7,710 nt of DNA. It comes from Candidatus Rokuibacteriota bacterium. Lineage in GTDB: Bacteria > Methylomirabilota > Methylomirabilia > Rokubacteriales > CSP1-6. The translations under genes were made by a program, and so were the position numbers. Below, in pieces: positions 1 to 6,105 of the stretch (positions within the stretch are counted from its first letter, which is position 1; every line of letters starts with the position of its first letter). The notes below the pieces were generated by a model that had not been told where the DNA came from, made no database searches, and saw nothing but the letters and a program-made list of their open reading frames with translations. The stretch lies in contig JACQCN010000080.1 in the NCBI GenBank assembly GCA_016201575.1, positions 1 through 7,710 on the forward strand, written 5' to 3'.

Positions 1-1700
1 ACGGGGAACTCGAGCCCCTTGGCCGAGTGCAGCGTCATCATCGTCACGCCCCGTACGTCCGCGCCCAGCTCGTCCACGTCGCTGACGAGGGTGACCGCGT
101 CGAGGAACCCCTCCACCGAGGGCTCCTCGGCCGAGAGCTGGTAGTCCTCGGCCGCCGAGATCAGCTCCTCCAGGTTCTCGAGGCGCCCCTCGGCCTCGGC
201 GCTCCGCTCCTGCCGGAGCGCCTCCCGGTAGCCGGAGGCGCTCAGCACCTCGTCGATGAACGCGGGAACGGGCATGCCCGCGCGCTTGTCGGCCAGCGCG
301 GCGATCAGGCTCCTGAACTCCTCGAGCGCCCGGCGCGGCTTGCCCGTGACGTCGGCGGGCACCATCGCACATTGCTCCAGCAGCGAGCGCCGGCCGCGGG
401 CCGCCTCCGGCTCGAGGCGGACCAGGCTCGTGCGGCCGATCCCCCGCGACGGCGCGGCGACGGCGCGGCGAAACGCCACGTCGTCGCTCGGGTTGATCAC
501 CAGGCGCACGTAGGCGAGCGCGTCCTTGATCTCCTTGCGCTCGTAGAAGCGGACGGCGCCGACCAGGACGTAGGGGATGCCCGCCCGGCGGAGCGCGTCC
601 TCGAGCACGCGCGACTGGGCGTTGGTCCGGTAGAACACGGCGACGTCGGCGTACCCGGCGCCCTCGTCCCCGAGCCGCCGGATCGTCTGGGCGACGAAGT
701 TCGCCTCCTCGTGCTCGTCCCAGGCGCGGTAGATCTCCGGCGGGGCGCCCTCGACGTTCTCCGTCCAGAGCGTCTTCTCCTTCCGCGCCACGTTGTTGGC
801 GATGACGGCGGAGGCCACGGCCAGGATGCGCCTGGTCGAGCGGTAGTTCTGCTCGAGGCGCACGACGCGGGTGCCGGGGTAGTCGCGCTCGAAGTCGAGG
901 ATGTTGCGCAGGTCGGCCCCACGCCAACGATAAACGGATTGGTCCGGATCGCCGACGACGCAGATGTTCCGGTGGACGCCGGTGAGCTGGCGGATGATGA
1001 GGTACTGGGCCCGGTTCGTGTCCTGGTACTCGTCGACCAGCACGTACTTCCAGAGCCCCCGGTACCAGTCGCGCACCTCCGGCACGCGCTCGAAGAGCCG
1101 CACCGTGAGGAGGAGCAGGTCGTCGAAGTCGACGGCGCCCGACTCCGCCAGCCGCTCCTGGTAGCGCCGGTAGACCGCGGCGATCTGCTCCTCGCGCGGG
1201 CCCCGGGCCGCCTGCTCCACGTTCTCGGCGGAGAGCATCTGGTTCTTGGCGTGACTGATCCGGTACGCGATCGCCGAGGGCGTCAGCGCGCGCTCGTCCA
1301 TGTCCTGCTCGCGCATGCACTCCTTCACCACCGCCAGCCGGTCGTCCTCGTCGTAGATGACGAAGTGCGGCTTGTACCCGATGTGCCGGATGTGCTCGCG
1401 GAGGATCCGGACGCAGGTGGAGTGGAAGGTGGCGATGAGCGGCGCCCGCAGCCCGGCGGGCGCCAGCAGCGCGTCCACGCGCCGGCGCATCTCCTCGGCC
1501 GCCTTGTTGGTGAACGTCATGGCGAGGACGTTCCTTGGGTGCACGCCCCGGACGCCGAGCAGGTAGGCGATCCGGTGGGCGATGACGCGGGTCTTGCCGC
1601 TGCCGGCGCCGGCCAGGACGAGGACGGGCCCCTCCGCCGCGGTCACCGCGTCCCGCTGGGGCGGATTGAGGTGCGTCAGGATCGATGGGGCGTCGAGCAC
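1..1700 (-). CDS. pcrA: ATP-dependent DNA helicase, PcrA/UvrD family (superfamily 1), 3' end outside window
   Basis: A 3'-to-5' DNA helicase of the UvrD/Rep/PcrA family, which unwinds DNA in excision repair and at stalled forks and displaces recombinases. The 566 codons seen run from a GTG start to the window edge; the family is usually about 720-750 residues, so the C-terminal part (including motif VI) is missing here. Visible motifs are the Q-motif region LNPPQRDAV (residues 11-19), Walker A GAGSGKTR with Lys36, motif Ia TFTNKAAEEM, then TFHSTCVRILR, Walker B VDEYQDTN near 220, motif III GDPDQSVYRWRGA near 250, motif IV LEQNYRST near 280, and motif V TLHSAKGLEFP at the edge. The stretch NRAQYLII and the order of blocks resemble PcrA more than Rep. 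The reading frame stays open upstream of GTG 1700 but overlaps the preceding gene, and residues 11 onward match the usual PcrA N-terminus, so this start is preferred. No Shine-Dalgarno sequence is seen. The preceding gene ends 4 bases upstream, so translation is probably coupled. The choice between the pcrA and uvrD names is uncertain. Confidence 0.96.
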   Translation of the reverse strand, partial: MLDAPSILTHLNPPQRDAVTAAEGPVLVLAGAGSGKTRVIAHRIAYLLGVRGVHPRNVLAMTFTNKAAEEMRRRVDALLAPAGLRAPLIATFHSTCVRILREHIRHIGYKPHFVIYDEDDRLAVVKECMREQDMDERALTPSAIAYRISHAKNQMLSAENVEQAARGPREEQIAAVYRRYQERLAESGAVDFDDLLLLTVRLFERVPEVRDWYRGLWKYVLVDEYQDTNRAQYLIIRQLTGVHRNICVVGDPDQSVYRWRGADLRNILDFERDYPGTRVVRLEQNYRSTRRILAVASAVIANNVARKEKTLWTENVEGAPPEIYRAWDEHEEANFVAQTIRRLGDEGAGYADVAVFYRTNAQSRVLEDALRRAGIPYVLVGAVRFYERKEIKDALAYVRLVINPSDDVAFRRAVAAPSRGIGRTSLVRLEPEAARGRRSLLEQCAMVPADVTGKPRRALEEFRSLIAALADKRAGMPVPAFIDEVLSASGYREALRQERSAEAEGRLENLEELISAAEDYQLSAEEPSVEGFLDAVTLVSDVDELGADVRGVTMMTLHSAKGLEFP

Positions 1701-1704
1701 GCGG

Positions 1705-2121
1705 CTACTTCTGGCGGAACTCGGGGGGGAGCAGCCTCCACTGGTACACGCCGACGTTCAACCGATCGAGGGTCCACCGCTGCGGGTAGAGGTACCCCGT
1801 CGTCGTCTCGGTCACCCAGTAGCCCGGGATCGTGACGACCTGGGGCGCCAGCTCGAACGGCGCGGTCTCCGCCTGCCCGGCTACGGGCAGCTCGACCACG
1901 ACCTGCTGCGACGGCACCTCGATGTAGCCGACCGCCTGCCCGTGCAGCTCGGGCCGCGTCGTCGGGTTCCACGGCATCGTGGGATACGGGAAGTTGCTCG
2001 GGTTATTGAGGACGTTCGCCGGCGTGGCGGGGACGTTCCCGCCCGACGGCAGCGGCGGGTTCTGGGCGAGCGCGGCCGCGGGCAGCAGCAGAAAGCAGAT
2101 CGACACGAGCCACGCGCGCAT
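1705..2121 (-). CDS. Hypothetical secreted protein, 138 residues
   Basis: I do not recognise a named family. The protein begins with a clear Sec signal peptide: Arg2, a hydrophobic core at residues 4-14, then AALA before Gln20, giving predicted cleavage after Ala19. Cys9 lies inside the hydrophobic core and is not in a lipobox, so this is not a lipoprotein. The mature part (about 119 residues) starts with a Pro/Asn-rich low-complexity stretch (residues 20-60). A compact aromatic-rich C-terminal part follows, with VTIPGYW, GYLYPQRW and VYQWRLLPPEF. The PGYW segment recalls small periplasmic proteins with W-x-P-G-Y/H-W motifs, but one match is not enough to assign a family. No membrane segment follows the signal peptide, so a soluble periplasmic or cell-surface protein is inferred. 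The ATG sits 6 bases after an extended -10 element (2128-2136), which suggests a leaderless mRNA. The stop lies 4 bases before the helicase start. A signal peptide, ordinary coding character and lack of a competing frame support a real gene. Confidence 0.82.
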   Translation of the reverse strand: MRAWLVSICFLLLPAAALAQNPPLPSGGNVPATPANVLNNPSNFPYPTMPWNPTTRPELHGQAVGYIEVPSQQVVVELPVAGQAETAPFELAPQVVTIPGYWVTETTTGYLYPQRWTLDRLNVGVYQWRLLPPEFRQK

Positions 2122-2127
2122 GGGCGA

Positions 2128-2136
2128 ATTCTAGCA
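2128..2136 (-). promoter_or_regulatory. Extended -10 promoter for the secreted-protein/pcrA unit, probably leaderless
   Basis: The minus strand reads TGCTAGAAT, which fits the extended -10 consensus TGnTATAAT with one mismatch. The last T (2128) is followed by six bases and then the ATG, so the expected +1 position (seventh base after the hexamer) is exactly the A of the start codon at 2121. No good -35 hexamer is seen 16-18 bases upstream, and extended -10 promoters often lack one. There is also no Shine-Dalgarno sequence, which agrees with leaderless translation. The same nine bases stand before glmU. Confidence 0.5.
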
Positions 2137-2198
2137 CGGGCGCGCGTGCCGGGGACGGCCCGCCGGGGGTGCATGACTCGGCTGGGGACGAGCGAGTG

Positions 2199-2353
2199 CG
2201 GCCCCACCTAGGAGTTCCTGGGTTGGAGGCTTTAGGTTTGGCTTCGGCCGCTCCTCCGGGAATCGCCCTGTGTGACCCCGGCCCGCGTCTTCGCGGCGAT
2301 CGAGCAACGGAGTACAGGCCTCGTCGGCCTGATCTCGGCTTTTCTTTCGTCTT
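2199..2353 (+). ncRNA. Candidate structured RNA in the glmS to secreted-protein spacer (speculative)
   Basis: This non-coding stretch holds several nested complementary segments. One fold pairs TTCCTGG (2215-2221) with CCGGGAA (2256-2262), GGAG (2225-2228) with CTCC (2251-2254), and GGC (2240-2242) with GCC (2247-2249) closing a UUCG tetraloop. A competing fold pairs GCGGCC (2199-2204) with GGCCGC (2246-2251) around the hairpin ACCTAGG (2206-2212)/CCTGGGT (2217-2223). Downstream are CCGCG-TCTT-CGCGG (2283-2296) and CAGGCC-TCGTC-GGCCTG (2315-2331), then a T-rich run. Both the first stem and the 2206-2223 hairpin contain a T-G pair that is stable only as plus-strand RNA, and the T-rich end also favours the plus strand. 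I cannot match it to 6S, SRP, tmRNA, RNase P or a riboswitch class. GC-rich DNA forms chance stems easily, and no plus-strand promoter is evident. It could instead be an untranslated leader or the 3' end of glmS mRNA. Confidence 0.27.
2315..2353 (+). terminator. Possible plus-strand intrinsic terminator between glmS and the secreted-protein gene
   Basis: A perfect six-pair stem, CAGGCC (2315-2320) with GGCCTG (2326-2331) around the loop TCGTC, is followed by a T-rich run with TTTT at 2340-2343 and TTT at 2345-2347. The T run begins 8 bases after the stem, which is farther than in a textbook terminator, unless the outer CGAG (2301-2304)/CTCG (2334-2337) pairing closes the gap. It would stop plus-strand transcription before it runs antisense into glmS. 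Read on the minus strand it has no T run, so it does not look like the glmS terminator. Confidence 0.27.
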
Positions 2354-2391
2354 GCTCGCCTATTCGATGCACACCGCCCGCCGCGGGACCG

Positions 2392-4230
2392 CTACTCGAC
2401 GGTGACGCTCTTGGCGAGGTTGCGGGGCTGGTCGACGTCGCAGCCCCGGCGCACGGCCACGTGGTAGGCGAGGAGCTGGAGGGGAATCACGGTCAGCAGC
2501 GGCGCCAGGAGGTCGGCGCACGGCGGCACCGCGATCACGTGGTGGGCCTTGGCGGCGATCCCGCGGTCGCCCTGATGGGTCACCGCGATGATCTTGCCCT
2601 CCCGGGCCCGCACCTCCTCGACGTTGCCGAGCATCCGGTCGTAGGAGCCGTCGCGCGGCGCCAGGGCGACCACCGGCATCCCGTCGTCGATCAGCGCGAT
2701 GGGTCCGTGCTTCATCTCGCCCCCGGCGTAGCCCTCGGCGTGGATGTAGGACAGCTCCTTCAGCTTGAGCGCGCCCTCCAGCGCGATCGGGTACTGGACG
2801 CCGCGGCCGAGGAAGAGGAAGTCGCGGTAGCCCGAGACCTGGCGGGCCAGCTCGGCGATGGCGGGCTCGAGCTCGAGGGTGGCCTCCATCAGGCGCGGGA
2901 TCTCCAGCAGCTCCTGGATGTGCTTGCTCACGTCGCCGGGGGCGAGGACCCCGCGCTGGCGCCCGAGCCAGAGCGCCAGGAGGTACGTCGCGACCACCGT
3001 GGCCGTGAAGGTCTTGGAGGAGGCGACGCCGATCTCGGGGCCGGCGTGGGTGTAGAGCACGCCCGTGGCCTCGCGCGAGATGGCCGAGCCGACCACGTTG
3101 GTGACGGCGAGGATCGGGCACCCCTTGAGCCGCGCGGCCTTGATCGCGCCGAGCGTGTCGGCGGTCTCCCCCGACTGCGACAGGGCGACCACGAGCGTGT
3201 GGGGCCCGACCACCGCGTCGCGGTACCGGAACTCCGAGCCGAAGTCGGTCTCCGCGGGCACCTGCGCGAGCCGCTCGATCATCGCGCGCCCGATCATGGC
3301 GGCGTGGTAGGAGGTGCCGCAGGCGATCAGCACGACGCGCTGGATCGCCTTGACGGTGAAGGGATCGAAGGCCACCTCGTTGAGGACGACCGTCCCCGTC
3401 TCGGGAGCCACCCGCCCGCGGATGGTGTCGGTCACCGCCCGCGGCTGCTCGTAGATCTCCTTCAGCATGAAGTGGCGGTAGCCGCCCTTCTCGGCCATGA
3501 TCGGGTCCCACAGGATCCGCACGGGCTCGCGCTGGACGGGCTCGCCGTCGAGCGTGGTGAGCTCCACGCCCGCCGCCGTCACCGCCGCCACCTCCCCGTC
3601 CTCGAGGATCACCACGTCGCGGGTGTGGGCGAGGATCGCGGGGATGTCGGAGGCGACGAAGTTCTCCGCCTGGCCGAGCCCGATGACGACGCCGCCGGCG
3701 CCGTGCTTGGCCGTGATGAGCCGGTCGGGCGCGCTCGCCGACACGACGCCCACCGCGTAGGAGCCCTTCACCTCGGCGAGCGCCAGCTTGACGGCGCGGT
3801 CGAGGCGCGGCGTCTGCTTCAGGTAGTGCTCGACGAGGTGGGCCAGGACCTCCGTGTCCGTCTCGGACTTGAAGACGTGGCCCTCGGCGACCAGGCGCTC
3901 CTTGATCGGCAGGTAGTTCTCGAGGATGCCGTTGTGGACGACCACGAGGGAGCCCGAGCAGTCGGTGTGGGGATGCGCGTTCTCTTCCGAGGGCCGGCCG
4001 TGCGTCGCCCAGCGGGTGTGGCCGATGCCGATCTTGCCCGCCACCGGCCGCTCGCGGAGGATCCCTTCCAGCATCTTGATCCGCCCCGCCGCGCGCCGGA
4101 CGTGCAGGCCGTCCGCGTTGAGGACGGCGATGCCCGCGGAGTCGTAGCCGCGGTACTCGAGCCGCTTCAGCCCTTCGAGGATGACACCGACGGCGCTCTT
4201 GTCGCCGACGTAGCCGACGATCCCGCACAT
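2392..4230 (-). CDS. glmS: Glutamine--fructose-6-phosphate aminotransferase (isomerizing)
   Basis: GlmS makes glucosamine-6-phosphate from fructose-6-phosphate and glutamine in the cytoplasm, the committed step of amino-sugar synthesis. At 612 residues it has the usual length (609 in E. coli). The N-terminal class II glutamine amidotransferase domain (about 1-240) starts MCGIVGYVG. Cys2, exposed after Met removal, is the nucleophile. HTRWATHGRPSEENAHPH (71-88), the oxyanion-hole residues Asn100-Gly101 and Asp125 in SETDTEV are all present. Two SIS sugar-isomerase domains follow: the first (about 295-430) has ACGTS at 303-307 and SQSGET at 351-356, and the second is at about 465-602. The C-terminal tail DVDQPRNLAKSVTVE is intact. 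The frame extends 18 codons upstream to an ATG at 4284, but Cys must be residue 2, so 4230 is the real start. The Shine-Dalgarno is weak (GAAG close to the ATG). glmU ends 88 bases upstream, so the two genes probably share a transcript. No glmS ribozyme is seen upstream. Confidence 0.98.
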   Translation of the reverse strand: MCGIVGYVGDKSAVGVILEGLKRLEYRGYDSAGIAVLNADGLHVRRAAGRIKMLEGILRERPVAGKIGIGHTRWATHGRPSEENAHPHTDCSGSLVVVHNGILENYLPIKERLVAEGHVFKSETDTEVLAHLVEHYLKQTPRLDRAVKLALAEVKGSYAVGVVSASAPDRLITAKHGAGGVVIGLGQAENFVASDIPAILAHTRDVVILEDGEVAAVTAAGVELTTLDGEPVQREPVRILWDPIMAEKGGYRHFMLKEIYEQPRAVTDTIRGRVAPETGTVVLNEVAFDPFTVKAIQRVVLIACGTSYHAAMIGRAMIERLAQVPAETDFGSEFRYRDAVVGPHTLVVALSQSGETADTLGAIKAARLKGCPILAVTNVVGSAISREATGVLYTHAGPEIGVASSKTFTATVVATYLLALWLGRQRGVLAPGDVSKHIQELLEIPRLMEATLELEPAIAELARQVSGYRDFLFLGRGVQYPIALEGALKLKELSYIHAEGYAGGEMKHGPIALIDDGMPVVALAPRDGSYDRMLGNVEEVRAREGKIIAVTHQGDRGIAAKAHHVIAVPPCADLLAPLLTVIPLQLLAYHVAVRRGCDVDQPRNLAKSVTVE

Positions 4231-4248
4231 GTCTTCAGTCAACGTCGG

Positions 4249-4272
4249 GGGGAGCGAGCGCCGCTCCTCCCC
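4249..4272 (-). other. Hairpin in the glmU-glmS intergenic region
   Basis: On the transcribed strand GGGGAGGAG (4272-4264) pairs with CTCGCTCCCC (4258-4249): nine base pairs with one bulged C and a five-base loop. It ends 18 bases before the glmS start codon. It has no following T run, so it is not a terminator. It could be a processing site in a glmUS transcript or could influence glmS translation. In E. coli the glmUS mRNA is cleaved near the glmU stop and glmS is controlled by small RNAs; whether anything similar applies here is not shown. Confidence 0.4.
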
Positions 4273-4318
4273 GACACCCCCCACCGGCTAGCGGCGGCGC
4301 CGATTTCTTCACCGTCTC

Positions 4319-5692
4319 TCAGTCCTTCTTGCGCGTCGCCTTGCGGCGCTGCGCCCAGCCTTCCTTGACGACCTGCGGCGCGCGGCCGACGGCGAGCGCC
4401 CCGGGCGGCACGTCCTTGGTGATCACCGAGCCCGCGCCCACGTAGGCGCCCTCGCCGATCGTGAGCGGCGCCACCAGGCTGGAGTTGGTGCCGATGAAGG
4501 CCGCGTTGCCGATGACCGTCCGGTGCTTGTCGACGCCGTCGTAGTTGCAGGTGATCGTGCCCGCGCCGATGTTCACGTCCTCCCCGACGATGGCGTCGCC
4601 CACGTAGGAGAGGTGGGGCACCTTCGCTCCTCGTCCGATCCGGGACTTCTTCAGCTCGACGAAGTTGCCGATCTTCGCCTTCGGCCCCACGTGGGAGGCC
4701 GGCCGGAGGTGGCAGAACGGCCCCAGCGTGGCGCCGTCCTCGACGACCGCCTCGGTGAGCACGCAGTAGGGTTTCACGGTGACGCGGTCGCCGAGGCGGC
4801 TGGCCGCGATCTGGCTGCCCGCGCCCACCACGCACTCGGCGCCGAGCACCGTCTCCCCCTCGAGCGTGACGTTCGGGTGGAGCACCGTGTCGGGACCGAT
4901 GCTCACGGTGTCGTCGACGTAGGTCGTGGCCGGATCGACGATCGTCACACCCTCAGTCATGAGCCGGTCGAGGATCCGGTGCCGCTGGAGGGCGGCGAGC
5001 GCGGCGAGCTGCTTCCGGTCGTTGACGCCGAGCGCCTCGGCGGGATCGGCCGTCGTCACCGCCTCCACCCGCGCCCCGGCCTTGGCCAGGATCGCGATCA
5101 CGTCGGTCAGGTAGTACTCCCCTTGCTCGTTGCTGGCGCCGACCTTGGCGAGCGCGGGCCACAGAGGGCGCGGGTCCAAGCAGTAGACGCTCGTGTTGAT
5201 CTCGCGGATCTTCTTCTGGTCGTCGGTGGCGTCGCGGTCCTCGACGATGCCCTGCACGCGGCCCCGCTGCCGGAGCACCCGCCCGTAGCCCGCGGGCCGC
5301 TCGACGGTCGCGGTCAGCAGCGTGGCGGCCGCCCCGGTCTTCGCGTGGTGCTGGATCAGGCGCGTGAGCGTGGCCTCGGAGAGGAGCGGCGAATCGCCCG
5401 GCAGGACGACGATGGGACCGTTGCCGCACACTGCCCGCGCCTGCAGGAGCGCGTGACCGGTCCCGAGGCGCTCGGTCTGCTCGACGAACTCGACCCCCGC
5501 GCCCGCCGCCCGGCGGACCCCGTCCGCGTCGCGGCCCACCACGAGCACGATCCGGTCGGCAAGGGCCCGGGCGATCCGGAGAGGGTAGCCGAGGAGGGGC
5601 CGGCCGCAGAGTCGATGGAGGACCTTGGGGTGGCGGGACCGCATCCGCTTGCCTTCGCCGGCCGCCAGGATGACGAACGTCAGACCGGTCAC
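4319..5692 (-). CDS. glmU: Bifunctional UDP-N-acetylglucosamine pyrophosphorylase / glucosamine-1-phosphate N-acetyltransferase
   Basis: GlmU acetylates glucosamine-1-phosphate with acetyl-CoA and then couples the product to UTP, giving UDP-N-acetylglucosamine for cell-wall and envelope polymers. The N-terminal uridylyltransferase domain (about 1-225) has the nucleotide-binding signature LAAGEGKRMRS (9-19) and PKVLH with Lys24. It also has QTERLGTGHA (72-81), the metal-binding Asp100 in LPGDSPLL, EYYLTD (192-197), and Asn224. The C-terminal left-handed beta-helix (about 245-435) has hexapeptide repeats, LRP with Arg330, NFVELKK with Lys348, catalytic His360 in HLSYVGD, and NIGAGTITCNYDG (374-386). 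With the GTG start at 5692 the protein is 457 residues (456 in E. coli). In-frame ATGs exist at 5701 and 5734. GTG 5692 is preferred because an extended -10 element (5700-5708) would place the transcript start at this codon, downstream of the others, and because the length fits. The ATG at 5701 is the main alternative. Confidence 0.97.
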   Translation of the reverse strand: MTGLTFVILAAGEGKRMRSRHPKVLHRLCGRPLLGYPLRIARALADRIVLVVGRDADGVRRAAGAGVEFVEQTERLGTGHALLQARAVCGNGPIVVLPGDSPLLSEATLTRLIQHHAKTGAAATLLTATVERPAGYGRVLRQRGRVQGIVEDRDATDDQKKIREINTSVYCLDPRPLWPALAKVGASNEQGEYYLTDVIAILAKAGARVEAVTTADPAEALGVNDRKQLAALAALQRHRILDRLMTEGVTIVDPATTYVDDTVSIGPDTVLHPNVTLEGETVLGAECVVGAGSQIAASRLGDRVTVKPYCVLTEAVVEDGATLGPFCHLRPASHVGPKAKIGNFVELKKSRIGRGAKVPHLSYVGDAIVGEDVNIGAGTITCNYDGVDKHRTVIGNAAFIGTNSSLVAPLTIGEGAYVGAGSVITKDVPPGALAVGRAPQVVKEGWAQRRKATRKKD

Positions 5693-5699
5693 GCCGTCC

Positions 5700-5708
5700 A
5701 TTCTAGCA
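5700..5708 (-). promoter_or_regulatory. Extended -10 promoter for glmU-glmS, probably leaderless
   Basis: The minus strand reads TGCTAGAAT, identical over all nine bases to the element before the secreted-protein gene. The expected +1 is at 5693 or the adjacent purine at 5692, which is the G of the in-frame GTG taken here as the glmU start. This would exclude the ATG at 5701, which lies inside the -10 hexamer. No convincing -35 hexamer is seen at normal spacing. TTGCGA at 5717-5722 is only 11 bases away, too close to act as one. Confidence 0.48.
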
Positions 5709-5837
5709 TCGGGGTTTCGCAAGCCCTGTGCCATCCGGTCGAGGCCGTGGCCCGAGGAAGCCGGGGCCGCGACCTCGCGGTGTTCACGCGGGATGACGGG
5801 GGAGGCGCCCCGCCCCGCGTGTCGACGACCGGTCCGG

Positions 5838-5868
5838 ATTCTACGGAGATGCCGGATCCACTGCGCAA
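5838..5868 (-). promoter_or_regulatory. Weak alternative promoter upstream of glmU
   Basis: On the minus strand TTGCGC (5868-5863) precedes TAGAAT (5843-5838) with a 19-base spacer. The -10 matches the consensus at five of six positions. The -35 matches only TTG and the spacer is long. The site lies in a locally AT-richer patch about 145 bases before glmU. It could give a second, leadered transcript. Confidence 0.2.
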
Positions 5869-5925
5869 AATTCTCCGCCCGGGCGCCCCTACCGGACTGC
5901 CCGCCTCCCGCGGACGTAGACGCGC

Positions 5926-5995
5926 TGTCCGAGCGCCGGCTTCGCCGGCGCCATCCCGGGGGAGGTTCGGAGGGGGGGCGAAGCCCCCTTTCGAC
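5926..5995. repeat. Hairpin repeat copy 1 (two stem-loops)
   Basis: The core begins TGTCCGAGC. It carries stem-loop 1, GCGCCGGC-TTC-GCCGGCGC (5933-5951, eight perfect pairs), and then a GC-rich linker. Stem-loop 2 is GGGGGC-GAA-GCCCCC (5974-5988, six perfect pairs plus a G-T). A second copy lies about 105 bases to the right. Weaker similarity extends some 25-30 bases before the core, so the duplicated unit may be about 100 bases. It resembles short extragenic palindromic elements. No associated transposase lies in the window. Confidence 0.82.
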
Positions 5996-6030
5996 GAAAG
6001 ACCACCCTTCTCTCGCGAATGTCGATGCAG

Positions 6031-6101
6031 TGTCCGAGCGCCGGCTTCGCCGGCGCCATCCCGGGGGGAGGTTCGGAAGGGGGGCGGAGTCCCCCTCCGA
6101 G
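6031..6101. repeat. Hairpin repeat copy 2 (two stem-loops), next to the rluD stop
   Basis: Near-identical to copy 1: stem-loop 1 is the same (6038-6056). In stem-loop 2, GGGGGGC (6079-6085) pairs with GTCCCCC (6089-6095) around the loop GGA. Relative to copy 1 a C has become T opposite G, so the pair is kept as G-T, and the other differences fall in the loop or in G-run length. The copy ends 4 bases from the rluD stop codon, so it is transcribed as the start of the rluD 3' untranslated region. It might slow or end transcription or protect the mRNA end, but it has no T run on the minus strand. Confidence 0.82.
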
Positions 6102-6105
6102 GAGT

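Larger units (their letters stand above)
5693..6105. other. Intergenic spacer between rluD and glmU
   Basis: These 413 bases hold no gene I can support. The half next to rluD (about 5896-6105) is occupied by two diverged copies of a hairpin-bearing repeat. The half next to glmU holds an extended -10 element (5700-5708), a weaker possible promoter (5838-5868), and a short perfect hairpin CCGCG-ACCT-CGCGG (5767-5780). Open frames crossing the spacer are continuations of frames antisense to glmU or rluD and show no protein-like features. It separates the ileS-lspA-rluD unit from the glmU-glmS unit. Confidence 0.75.

Noticed and set aside
2199..2353. tRNA, SRP RNA, tmRNA, 6S or RNase P RNA in the spacer
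   Set aside because: I could not find the signature segments of these RNAs (T-loop GTTCGA, SRP GGAAG loop, RNase P core), and the stem arrangement does not match them.
4231..4284. Upstream ATG of glmS at 4284
   Set aside because: It would bury the catalytic cysteine, which must be residue 2 so that it becomes the N-terminus after Met removal.
4231..4318. glmS ribozyme upstream of glmS
   Set aside because: The gap is only 88 bases, too short for that ribozyme (typically about 150 or more bases), and only one simple hairpin is visible.
27..4368. Long plus-strand open frames (about 600-700 codons) covering pcrA and glmS
   Set aside because: They lie antisense to genes with full conserved motifs. 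Their translations are Arg/Asp/Val/His-rich without domain signatures, as expected of antisense frames in GC-rich DNA.
5989..6000. Short palindrome CTTTCG-A-CGAAAG as an operator or integration site
   Set aside because: It covers about 13 bases (starting at 5988) beside repeat copy 1, is not repeated in copy 2, and has no regulator or integrase nearby.
5926..6101. Possible CRISPR array
   Set aside because: Only two copies are present, each about 70 bases with two hairpins, and the interval between them is itself partly repeated. No cas genes are seen.
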